This document shows positions 27,258 to 35,887 of a DNA stretch of 40,202 nucleotides, piece by piece. This DNA comes from Ignavibacteria bacterium. GTDB taxonomy: Bacteria > Bacteroidota > Ignavibacteria > Kapaibacteriales > UBA4661. Each line of letters starts with the position of its first letter. Position 1 is the stretch's first letter. The translations under genes were made by a program, and so were the position numbers. The stretch covers positions 1 to 40,202 of the forward strand of contig CANHDJ010000030.1 of the NCBI GenBank assembly GCA_947459425.1, in the 5' to 3' direction. The notes below the pieces were generated by a model. It saw only the letters and a list, made by a program, of their open reading frames with translations. It did not search any database and was not told where the DNA came from.

Positions 27258-30200
27258 ATGCGTTCGTGCCGCCTCAAAGCCTCGCTATATCTTGTTTTCG
27301 TGCTTCTCAGCGTTGCCAATGCTTTTGCCCAAACGACCTTTTATAGCCGACAAACAGGCGCATGGAGCGCTCTTGCGTCGTGGTCAACGGTCTCCCACGT
27401 CGGCGCGGCGGCTGCTGTGCTTCCTGCCGCGACGGATATTGTCATCATCGGCGACCCGGCTCACATCATCACGCTTGACCAAACTACCACGATTGCCGAA
27501 CTCCGCATCCTGAGCGGTACGCTGCAATACGACAACGTAGCAGCGCGAGAATTGACCATCAACGGCGACCTGCGCATCGAAGCCGCCGGAACGCTGACGG
27601 TGCGCACTGTTGGCGCGGGTGTTGCCAATGCGTTGCTGTTGCGAGGAAATGTGGTTAATAACGGCACGTGGACGATGCGCCCTGTCGCAAACTCCCCTTC
27701 CTTCCGCGCCGCGACGGTATTTCTGTCGCCAACGCTCCAGACTATTACGGGAACGCCCATTTTGACGCGCCTCAACCAAGTTTATATCAACAAAGCCACC
27801 CGCAGTGCGGTTGTTGATTGTGCAATATCACTCGGCGTTGGGATTCCGAACAATGTCGGCTCGTTGCAAACGCTCGATTTTTTTACATCTGCCTTTGGTT
27901 TGGCTGGCGGTACATGGCGGCAAAGCGCAGGAATCCTGACCTTCGACGATGGTATCACCAATTCCTCAGAACAGCGCATCGAAACGCCCGGCGCACTGCA
28001 TATCGTCGGCACAGCCACGATGGTTTTTGGGCAAAACGGCTTCGGCGCTTCCCTTGTGCTGGATGGTGGTGAATTTCTTGTCAACACCAGCAGTAATACG
28101 CCTTTGAGAATTGGTCTTGTTGCGGGAAATTCGCTCTTGTACACTGGCAGCGTTGACCGCAGTGATTTTCGCTTGCAGCAAGGAATTGTCGAGGTTTCGG
28201 GGCGTTTTTCGCGGAATAATGCGGGAAATATTGTGTCGTATCAGCAATCCGGTGGAACGCTACTTCTCTGCACGGCTGGTAGCCCGAATATCGCGTCCAG
28301 AGGGATGTTTGAGGCGGTGAATGCTGCTTCGGAATTTGCCATGTCAGGCGGAACGATTATTATTCGCAATGCTAATGCTTCCGCTTCCATCAACCGTCCC
28401 GCCGATTTTTTTCTCGGACTCGGCGTAAATGCAAACATTTCCGGCGGAACAATCCAATTTTCCGACGCAAGCTCTCTCGCAAACCAGCGTTTTGATTGGA
28501 ACACGCCGTCAACACTGGTTTGGTCGAATGTGGTGCTGTCCAGTCCCTCGGCACGACTGCATCCTTTCGATGCCACACAAAACCTGCGTTTGGGCGGGAA
28601 TTTCACCGTCAACGGCTCGTTTGACGGTACACAAACCCGCACCAATGTCGCCGCCGCTTCCACACTCACGCTGCAAGGCATAAACTCTGCAAATCAGACC
28701 TTATCAGGTGTTGGGACAATAACCGCACAAAACCTTGTTCTGAACAGGCAATCCGCCGGAAACGGTGTGGCGCTTGCTTCGCTGCCCATCACAGTGCGCG
28801 GAATCGTAGATTTGCAAGAAGGCAGCAATCCTCAACCGCAAGTCCTTGAACTCGGCATCAATGCTGACCTTCGCCTCACAAACTCCGCCACAAACGCCGT
28901 CGCCGATGCTGCCGAGAACCGCTCTTTGCGCACAAGTGCAAACGGCGGGCGCTTATATCGCACACTGAGCGGCAATGGCGATTATCTGTTTCCCGTCAGT
29001 TCTGCCGGAAGCAGCCTTAATGCAGCTTTCACCTACACACCGCTCACCATGCGGGCTGTGGGCGCATCGGGCGAGTTCGGTGTTCGCGTGGCGGCAGGGG
29101 CAAACACGACGCAAATAGGCGCTCACAGGCAAATGCCCGCAACCGCCACAAGCTACGTGCGGCGTGTGTGGTCGTGCGTGAGTGTCGGTGCGGTCGGCGG
29201 CGCTGCTCAACTTGTCCCTTCGATGACGAGCGATTTTGCCGATTTTGCCGGAAGCCCTGTTGTGGCTCGGCTTGCACGGTATCGTCCCAATGAAAGCGTT
29301 AGCGGCAGCGTGTGGCGTTATTCCGACACGGCAATAGCACAGGCGGCGGCGGAATGGAGCGGCGATTGGGCGCTTATTGAGGGGCTGAATCGTGTCTTTT
29401 TCAGCCGCGCCAGTGGTGTTTGGACGGATGCCAATGCGTGGTCGTTTGTGTCGCACACGGGCGCGGCTGTCCCTGTGGGCGTATTTCCATCGCGGCTAAC
29501 GGACTCCGTGATTATCGGCGGTGGGACGCTTGGCGTGGAGAATCACGTCCTGACGCTGACTGCAAACGCGAGTGTTGGTGCAGTCTTGCTTGGAACAAGC
29601 GCTACCAATACCGGAACATTGGAATGTACGCAGGAGAGCCGTTTGAGCGGTTTGCGGTTTATTTTGGCGGAGCGCTCTACGCTGCGCGTCGGTTCTGCAA
29701 GGGGGATAGAAGAGTTGCCATCGGGCGAAGGGAGTATTGGTGCGACATTGGAACGGCGATTTTCCCCAAATGCGCAATATGACTACATCGGTACTGGCGC
29801 TCAAGTGTTTGGTAGTGGGCTTCCGTCCAGTATTTTCACACTGCGCGTGGCAAAGCCCCTAGGCGCTGTCCTTTTGGCGGAGCGCGATTGTACGATTTGG
29901 CGAAATCTCCTGCTTTCAAGCGGTACGCTGGATGCACAAGGATTTGCGCTGCGCAATATCACTACCGCAACATTGGAAACGCGCACTTTCACGCTTGATG
30001 CAAGCGCGATGCTCCGCGTTGGCTCTACGAGTGGCTTTGCTGATGCTTCCACTGGCACGGTGCGTGGATTTAGCACGTACAATCTGGACGAGCGCAGCAC
30101 GGTGGAGTTTTACGGCGCAAACCAAGTTGTAGAGCCGATTCCAACGGGAATAGGGTATGGAAATCTGAGCATATCAGGCACTGGGACAAAAACAGCATGG

Positions 30201-30347
30201 AATCCGTTTTTGGTACGAAACGATATGACCGTGCAGAATGGAGCGTTCTTTGTCAACAATAGTCGTGGAGCGGGATTGCAGGTTTTGGGATCGCTGAAAA
30301 ACAGTGCCGCATTTATCAATAACGGCATAGCAGAATTTGGACGGTAA
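27258..30347 (+). CDS. Large secreted repeat protein (G8-like/beta-helix-like), no sorting domain
   Basis: 1029 residues with a signal peptide (about 1-24, LYLVFVLLSVANAFAQ). Most of the chain is low in charge and built of short beta strands of the form VVNNGTWTMRP, GTLTVRT and NLSISGTGTKTAWN, as in beta-helical or T-X-G-rich surface proteins. Two related modules can be seen: FYSRQTGAWSALASWS (28-43) and FFSRASGVWTDANAWS (about 714-729), each followed by VSH.GA and a 'TD.VIIGG' strand. That points to a duplicated G8-like domain. Unlike the T9SS cargo at 3590 no C-terminal SPNP-type sorting domain is visible; the protein ends at NNGIAEFGR, so it may be truncated or use a different route. No catalytic motif is recognisable. 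Translation starts just 23 bp after the pepA terminator. Confidence 0.7.
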   Translation: MRSCRLKASLYLVFVLLSVANAFAQTTFYSRQTGAWSALASWSTVSHVGAAAAVLPAATDIVIIGDPAHIITLDQTTTIAELRILSGTLQYDNVAARELTINGDLRIEAAGTLTVRTVGAGVANALLLRGNVVNNGTWTMRPVANSPSFRAATVFLSPTLQTITGTPILTRLNQVYINKATRSAVVDCAISLGVGIPNNVGSLQTLDFFTSAFGLAGGTWRQSAGILTFDDGITNSSEQRIETPGALHIVGTATMVFGQNGFGASLVLDGGEFLVNTSSNTPLRIGLVAGNSLLYTGSVDRSDFRLQQGIVEVSGRFSRNNAGNIVSYQQSGGTLLLCTAGSPNIASRGMFEAVNAASEFAMSGGTIIIRNANASASINRPADFFLGLGVNANISGGTIQFSDASSLANQRFDWNTPSTLVWSNVVLSSPSARLHPFDATQNLRLGGNFTVNGSFDGTQTRTNVAAASTLTLQGINSANQTLSGVGTITAQNLVLNRQSAGNGVALASLPITVRGIVDLQEGSNPQPQVLELGINADLRLTNSATNAVADAAENRSLRTSANGGRLYRTLSGNGDYLFPVSSAGSSLNAAFTYTPLTMRAVGASGEFGVRVAAGANTTQIGAHRQMPATATSYVRRVWSCVSVGAVGGAAQLVPSMTSDFADFAGSPVVARLARYRPNESVSGSVWRYSDTAIAQAAAEWSGDWALIEGLNRVFFSRASGVWTDANAWSFVSHTGAAVPVGVFPSRLTDSVIIGGGTLGVENHVLTLTANASVGAVLLGTSATNTGTLECTQESRLSGLRFILAERSTLRVGSARGIEELPSGEGSIGATLERRFSPNAQYDYIGTGAQVFGSGLPSSIFTLRVAKPLGAVLLAERDCTIWRNLLLSSGTLDAQGFALRNITTATLETRTFTLDASAMLRVGSTSGFADASTGTVRGFSTYNLDERSTVEFYGANQVVEPIPTGIGYGNLSISGTGTKTAWNPFLVRNDMTVQNGAFFVNNSRGAGLQVLGSLKNSAAFINNGIAEFGR

Positions 30348-30367
30348 AATCACGCCATCAATACTTT

Positions 30368-30413
30368 TTCACCCTGAGTTGTTTGTTCGGTGAACCCGCG
30401 TCGTTTAGGCGGG
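30368..30413. other. Two short hairpins between convergent genes
   Basis: TTCACC (30368-30373) pairs with GGTGAA (30389-30394), and CCCGC (30395-30399) with GCGGG (30409-30413). They sit in the 94-bp gap between the stop codons of the large secreted protein and murQ. No T-tract is present, so a terminator role is only possible. Confidence 0.3.
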
Positions 30414-30441
30414 CGTGTAAGTACGCAGCTTCCCAAGCCCG

Positions 30442-31368
30442 CTACGCTTTTTCCAGCGCAAGGCGCACAAAGCCGTTTGCTGCCCGTAGGCGCTCTTGTG
30501 CCGTGGCAATATCATAATTCCCCAGCATCATCACCAGTGCCGTTTTAACGTGTCCGCCCGCAAGAGTAAGAACGCGAGAAGCCTCGTCGTAGTTTTCGCC
30601 TGTGATGTCCATCACGATACGTTTAGCACGTTCCACAAGTTTTGCATTTGTCATTTGCAGATCAATCATGACGTTGCCGTAAGTCTTGCCAAGTCTTACC
30701 ATTGCTGCGGTGGTGAGCATATTCAGCACGAGTTTTTGCGCCGTGCCGGACTTCATCCGCGTCGATCCCATGATAACTTCCGGTCCGACGTTGGGACAAA
30801 TAAGAAAGTCCGCTCTAATGCCGAGTTCTGCCAATTTTTCGCGGTTGGATGTTGTGACTAAAATCGTTGGAGCGCCGTGTCGCCGTGCTTCGGCAAGTGC
30901 GCCCAGCACGTAGGGCGTTCTACCGGAAGCTGCGATGCCGCATACTACGTCGTTTGTAGAAATATTCAGTGCAGCGAGGTCACTGGCTCCGACTTCGGGC
31001 TTATCTTCTGCCCCTTCTTGTGCGGAAAAGACTGCCTCGCGCCCTCCTGCAATCAACGCTTGTACCATTTCCGGCGGTGTGCCATAAGTAGGCGGGCATT
31101 CCGATGCGTCAACAATTCCCAAACGCCCACTCGTGCCAGCACCAGTATAAATCAATCGTCCGCCACGTTGGAAGCGCTCGACAATACATTCAACAGCAGC
31201 AGCAATGGCGGGCAGTTCGTCTCGCACAGCAAGAGGGACTCGGACATCGTTGTCATTGATAAGTCGTAGAATTTCTTCGACTGAAGCCGTGTCAATGCGG
31301 GCTGTTTCGGGGTTTTTCTGTTCGGTTGGTAAGCTGGAAATTTCATGAAAAAGAGTCGAAGCGGGCAT
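30442..31368 (-). CDS. murQ: N-acetylmuramic acid 6-phosphate etherase
   Basis: MurQ splits the lactyl ether of MurNAc-6-phosphate to GlcNAc-6-phosphate and D-lactate, a step of peptidoglycan recycling, in the cytoplasm. The 308-residue product has a SIS fold with YTGAGTSGRLGIVDASECPP (74-93, catalytic E90), the downstream acidic segment AQEGAED (116-122) and STRMKSGTAQKLVLNM in the second half (the phosphosugar-binding signature). The ATG at 31368 begins at the conserved TLFHEISSLPTEQKNPETARID; an upstream TTG in frame (31422) was not used. No murP or anmK gene is nearby. Divergent from the propeller kinase gene at 31570. Confidence 0.95.
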   Translation of the reverse strand: MPASTLFHEISSLPTEQKNPETARIDTASVEEILRLINDNDVRVPLAVRDELPAIAAAVECIVERFQRGGRLIYTGAGTSGRLGIVDASECPPTYGTPPEMVQALIAGGREAVFSAQEGAEDKPEVGASDLAALNISTNDVVCGIAASGRTPYVLGALAEARRHGAPTILVTTSNREKLAELGIRADFLICPNVGPEVIMGSTRMKSGTAQKLVLNMLTTAAMVRLGKTYGNVMIDLQMTNAKLVERAKRIVMDITGENYDEASRVLTLAGGHVKTALVMMLGNYDIATAQERLRAANGFVRLALEKA

Positions 31369-31569
31369 AATGATTGGGGAAATATTGTGAGAAAATGGGC
31401 AGTTTATTCGTTGTACTGGCAAGATGATATTTTCAATCGCCCGTAAATTAGCAAAATTCCAATAACAATACTTCGGTCATTACGAGAGTTTTTGTAATTT
31501 GTACATCCTCAAAATTATCTGCTTTGCTAGAAAGCATCTGCTCTCCGGCATGACCGAACTTCAGGGAAC

Positions 31570-34500
31570 ATGGAACATCGTCATAGCACACATAAAGTCA
31601 TCAAGCACCTATTTGCTTTGTCTGCGGCATATCACGCCGTAAGCATGGTGGGGGTATTGGTTATGGTATTGATTTGTACCGTGCCGCCCGTTTCTGCGCA
31701 AAATATCCGTTTTAAGAATATCGCCCTTTCCCAAGGCTTGTCGCAAAGCTCTGTTCAGGCAATGATTCAAGACAGGCGAGGATTTCTCTGGTTCGGTACC
31801 CAAGACGGCTTAAATTGCTACGATGGCTACACCATGACGGTTTACCGCTCTTCGCAGGGAGATTCGACGGCGCTACCTAATAGTTTTGTCCAAACACTCT
31901 ACGAAGACCGTTCGGGAGCGCTTTGGGTGGGAACGTTGGGCGGTGGCGCGGCACGGATGCAGCGCTCTTCGCGCCGTTTTACCACATTTCAGACCACACC
32001 TAGCGCAGGCGCGCCGGAGCGCAATATCTATGCGCTCACCGAAGACAATATTGGGCGAATGTGGTTAGCAACCAGCGGTGGACTGCTGCGCTTGAACCCG
32101 CAATCCGGCTTGGTCGAAGAACGATTCACGCCACAAAATTCTCCACTCTCCAGCATCATGATTCGGACGCTTGCCACCGATGCGCAAGGCTGTATATGGA
32201 TCGGCACACCGAAAGGGCTGTATTGCTATAACCCCAGCACCAAAGAATGGAATACGATTGCGCAGAGTCAAGGGCTTGCCAATAACGATATTCGTGCTGT
32301 CGCTGCCGATTACTTGCCCGTCGCCTCGACAGAGCGAACACAAGGATTAGCCTCGTTGCGCTCGGCGGCACCACCTTCTGCGCCGGAACGTCCCAATGCG
32401 CTTTGGGTCGGTACGGCAAATGGAATCTACCGTGTGGATTGTCTTGCAAAACGTGTTACCGATTCTTACCCCGCCGCAGTCCAAGATACCCCAATTCAAG
32501 CGCTCAGTCAGGGCATGAGCGGTACACTCTGGGTGGGATATGCTGGGGAAGGCTTGCAAATGATTAACACCCGCACACGCGCTTCATCACTTTTGCGCCA
32601 TGCGATTGGGAAGCCAGAAAGTTTGAGCCACAATGCGGTTTTGTCGGTGTTTGTTGATAGGCAAAATATGCTGTGGGTCGGCACGGACGGCGCAGGGGTG
32701 TGTTATTTTAATTCTGACGAATACCGCTTTGAGTTTATTAACAATGACAACGGTTCCGGTACAAATATCGTGATGTCCATGCTGGAAGATAAGCAGGGGT
32801 TTATTTGGTTTGGGACGCTGGCTGGCGGTTTGCAGGTGTATGACCCTCGCACAGGCACGATACGCAATTACCAACACAACCCGAATAATCCGCGCAGTAT
32901 CAGCAGTAATTTTATTTGGTCGCTCGCCGAAGACCGTTCGGGAGCGCTTTGGATAGGGACAAACGGTGGCGGATTGTGCCGATTCGACCGCGCTTCGTCG
33001 TCTTTTACCACCTACCGACACGACGACACCAATCCGACAAGCCTTCCAGACAATACCATTCATTCTCTTCTGCACGATACTCAAGGCAGACTCTGGATAG
33101 CAACAGACAATGGTCTGGCGATGATGAATCGGGAAAATGGCACATTTACGACCTTTCGCAATACCTCCGGTACTGCCAAGCAAGGAGAAATCAGTTCCAA
33201 TGCCGTGCGAACGCTCTATGAAAGTCGGCGGGGAGCGCTTTGGGTATGCACACGCGGCGGGGGACTGAATCGCTTCGACCCTGCCACAGGCACGTTTGAA
33301 ACCTTCCGCCATAGCGCCAGCAATACCAATAGTCTGAGCAGTGATGAGGTCATGTCTATCCGCGAGGATAGCAAGGGCATTCTTTGGATAGGCACTGTTA
33401 ATGGTTTGAACCGCTTTGACCCTGCCAATGGCAGTTTTAGCGCCTTTCACGAAAAAGATGGTTTGCCAAACAAGTACGTTTGCAGCATTATTGAGGATTC
33501 GGGTGGTTTGTTGTGGTTGGCGACGGGCAGGGGTATTAGTCGTTTTAACCCGCATAACGGCTCGTTTAGCGTGTTTGAAGAGGTCAGCATTCGTGCCGGA
33601 AGCGAGTTCAACCAAGATGCGTGTTTGAAAGACCACGCCGGATATATGTATTTTGGCAGCGTGGCAGGTTTTGTGCGGTTTCATCCCGATAGTGTGCAGA
33701 CGAATTATCTTGTGCCGCCGATTGTTTTGACAGCATTTAAGAGATTTAATAAGCCCGTCGAATTAGATACCGTGATTAGTGAAAAGCGCGAACTGCACCT
33801 TTCGGTGGATGATAGTTTTATTGCGTTTGAATTTGCCGCACTGTCGTTCTCGCTACCCGATAAAATTCGGTACTCCTGCCGACTGGAGAACTTCGATACC
33901 GATTGGGTAGATCTCGGCACCAAGCGAGAGGCAACGTACACGAATCTCGAAGCCGGAGAGTACACGCTGCACGTCCGGGCGACAAACTACGATGGTATTC
34001 GGAGCAATGATGGCGTAACATTGCGTATTATCATCCATCCGCATTGGTGGCAGACGGTTTGGGCAAAATTGGTCTTTTTGGGTATTGTCGTCATTATTGG
34101 TGTCGGGTTGTATCAATGGCGGGTTCGGCGCATTGAGAAGCACCAACGGGAATTAGAGCAGACTATTAACGAGCGCACCGCAGAGCTTTCCGCCGGAAGC
34201 AAAGAAATCAAGCGCCAGAACGATGTTTTGCTCTTGCTGAATACGGAAAAAAATGAGTTTTTGGGTATCGCTGCGCATGACCTCAAAAACCCTCTGACGA
34301 GTATTATTTTGAGCGCTTCTATCATTCAGCAATACCAAAGTCGTATGACGGTGGCAGAATTTCACGAGCAGACAAACCATATTTTGATAACGGCGCGTCG
34401 GATGCAGGAAACCATTCTCAATTTGCTGGATATTAACGCGATTGAAAGCGGGCGCTTCAAGTTTAGTCCGATTGCGATGAACATCGTCGAGGTCGTCAAT

Positions 34501-35028
34501 GACGTGGTTGAAGGCTATTATTTGCGGGCAAAAGACAAGGATATTCGGTTGCATTTCAACCACGAATCCGATGAAATTATGATGCTCTGCGACCGCAATG
34601 CGCTGATGCAAATTCTGGAAAATCTCATCTCGAATGCGATTAAGTATTCACCACTCAGCACGAGTGTTTATGTGACGGTCTCCAGTTCATCCGGCGACCA
34701 GTTGCCAACAATTTTTGCCCGCGAAGAAGCAGCCATTGAGCGCGTTCAGATGCGGGATCGCCACGCCCGTGTCGAAATCCAAGACGAAGGTCCCGGTCTG
34801 ACACCCGACGACAAAGAGCAGTTGTTCAATAAATTTGCTAAACTCTCGGCAAAACCTACGGGCGGTGAACATTCGACAGGCTTGGGGTTGTCTATCGTCA
34901 AAAAAATTGCCGAGGCTATGGGCGGACGAGTTTGGTGCGAATCCGAGCTTGGTAAAGGGGCAACATTTATCGTCGAATTACCGATTGTGGAAGTGCCGGA
35001 AGAATTGCTGTTAGAGCGCTTATCATAA
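31570..35028 (+). CDS. Propeller sensor histidine kinase without receiver domain
   Basis: 1152 residues. An N-terminal hydrophobic signal (GVLVMVLICTVPPVSAQ) precedes a two-component-regulator propeller of about 600 residues, with repeats such as LYEDRSGALWVGTLGGG and IWSLAEDRSGALWIGTNGGG. A Y_Y_Y domain follows (about 735-830, ends LEAGEYTLHVRATNYDG), then a membrane helix (VFLGIVVIIGVGLYQW). The kinase module has H903 in AAHDLKNPLTS, the N-box ENLISNAIKYSP, DEGPGL (1072-1077) and STGLGLSIVKK (1102-1112). Unlike many hybrid family members, there is no receiver or AraC output attached. No response regulator follows. The input domain is clearly homologous to that of the PP2C sensor at 17233, but the outputs differ. 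Expected to be in the inner membrane with the propeller in the periplasm. Confidence 0.9.
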   Translation: MEHRHSTHKVIKHLFALSAAYHAVSMVGVLVMVLICTVPPVSAQNIRFKNIALSQGLSQSSVQAMIQDRRGFLWFGTQDGLNCYDGYTMTVYRSSQGDSTALPNSFVQTLYEDRSGALWVGTLGGGAARMQRSSRRFTTFQTTPSAGAPERNIYALTEDNIGRMWLATSGGLLRLNPQSGLVEERFTPQNSPLSSIMIRTLATDAQGCIWIGTPKGLYCYNPSTKEWNTIAQSQGLANNDIRAVAADYLPVASTERTQGLASLRSAAPPSAPERPNALWVGTANGIYRVDCLAKRVTDSYPAAVQDTPIQALSQGMSGTLWVGYAGEGLQMINTRTRASSLLRHAIGKPESLSHNAVLSVFVDRQNMLWVGTDGAGVCYFNSDEYRFEFINNDNGSGTNIVMSMLEDKQGFIWFGTLAGGLQVYDPRTGTIRNYQHNPNNPRSISSNFIWSLAEDRSGALWIGTNGGGLCRFDRASSSFTTYRHDDTNPTSLPDNTIHSLLHDTQGRLWIATDNGLAMMNRENGTFTTFRNTSGTAKQGEISSNAVRTLYESRRGALWVCTRGGGLNRFDPATGTFETFRHSASNTNSLSSDEVMSIREDSKGILWIGTVNGLNRFDPANGSFSAFHEKDGLPNKYVCSIIEDSGGLLWLATGRGISRFNPHNGSFSVFEEVSIRAGSEFNQDACLKDHAGYMYFGSVAGFVRFHPDSVQTNYLVPPIVLTAFKRFNKPVELDTVISEKRELHLSVDDSFIAFEFAALSFSLPDKIRYSCRLENFDTDWVDLGTKREATYTNLEAGEYTLHVRATNYDGIRSNDGVTLRIIIHPHWWQTVWAKLVFLGIVVIIGVGLYQWRVRRIEKHQRELEQTINERTAELSAGSKEIKRQNDVLLLLNTEKNEFLGIAAHDLKNPLTSIILSASIIQQYQSRMTVAEFHEQTNHILITARRMQETILNLLDINAIESGRFKFSPIAMNIVEVVNDVVEGYYLRAKDKDIRLHFNHESDEIMMLCDRNALMQILENLISNAIKYSPLSTSVYVTVSSSSGDQLPTIFAREEAAIERVQMRDRHARVEIQDEGPGLTPDDKEQLFNKFAKLSAKPTGGEHSTGLGLSIVKKIAEAMGGRVWCESELGKGATFIVELPIVEVPEELLLERLS

Positions 35029-35047
35029 AACTGACCGATGACATTTT

Positions 35048-35710
35048 TTATTTCTTCGGTTCACCCGCTTTAGGCTGTGTTGGTGCGCTCTTCAGGGCGG
35101 CAAGGTCTTTTTTGAGCGCGTCAACTTCTCGGCGAAGCGTCTGCACGGCTTCTTTGCTGATATTTGCCAGAAGATCGCTTTGCGTGGCATTTTCTTTGCG
35201 TTTTGCCTCAATATCGTTTTTTAGCGCGATAATGTACTCGTTTTTGATAGCGAGGTCTTTTTGTGCGGCATTTAATTCCACCAGTAATGTATTGGCGGTA
35301 TCGGTTTGTTCTCGCAAATTCTTGTTCAGCGTTGCTATATCCGCTTTTTGAGCCGCAATCAGGCTGTCGCGCTGCTGAATTTCCGTGCGGCGGAGTGCAA
35401 GAGTTGCCGTGAGAGTATTTCCCGTGTTGGTCAGTGTCGCAATATCAACTTTGCGGGCAGCAAGGTCTGCCGTCAACGAATCAATTTGCTTGTCGCGGTC
35501 GGTGATGGTCGTTTTCATGCGCTTGATAGAGCGATCCTGCTCGGCATTCTCTTTTTTGTACGCATCAATATCTTTAGCAGATTTATTGACCAATTCGGTC
35601 ATACGATTGAGTTGGCTTTGACAGTCTTGAGCCAATAGTACAGCGCTCTGCGTTGAGGCAAGAACAAGAGTGATGACAATTCTCACAAGGGAAAAGGACA
35701 ATTTTTGCAT
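35048..35710 (-). CDS. Exported coiled-coil protein, unknown function
   Basis: 220 residues. The N-terminus LVRIVITLVLASTQSAVLLAQ is a signal peptide, so the ATG at 35710 is preferred over 35722. The mature part is one long alpha-helical coiled coil with heptad-like spacing (residues about 35-205): TELVNKSAKDIDAYKKEN, DKQIDSLTADLAARK and EVDALKKDLAALK. It ends in a short Pro/Lys tail (TQPKAGEPKK). Probably a periplasmic or outer-membrane-associated structural protein. No specific family is evident; similar proteins are tentatively linked to envelope scaffolding, which I cannot verify. Convergent with the propeller kinase gene (19 bp apart). Confidence 0.6.
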   Translation of the reverse strand: MQKLSFSLVRIVITLVLASTQSAVLLAQDCQSQLNRMTELVNKSAKDIDAYKKENAEQDRSIKRMKTTITDRDKQIDSLTADLAARKVDIATLTNTGNTLTATLALRRTEIQQRDSLIAAQKADIATLNKNLREQTDTANTLLVELNAAQKDLAIKNEYIIALKNDIEAKRKENATQSDLLANISKEAVQTLRREVDALKKDLAALKSAPTQPKAGEPKK

Positions 35711-35887
35711 AATGGGAAACATTGGTAAAAAATGAGAACAAAAACGCGATTTATCGCCTTTTGCAAATATTCTTCAAAAATCGTACCTAAAGCATAAAAA
35801 AAATCGTATTATTGAAATTCTGTGCTTGGCGCTCTCCGCGTTAGCATATTCACCCACACTTGTTTCATCCTGTTTTTCGGCTGTTCT

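Noticed and set aside
32587..33684. A 365-residue minus-strand frame inside the propeller kinase gene
   Set aside because: Same reasoning: it is the antisense of the repeat region and has no recognisable family.
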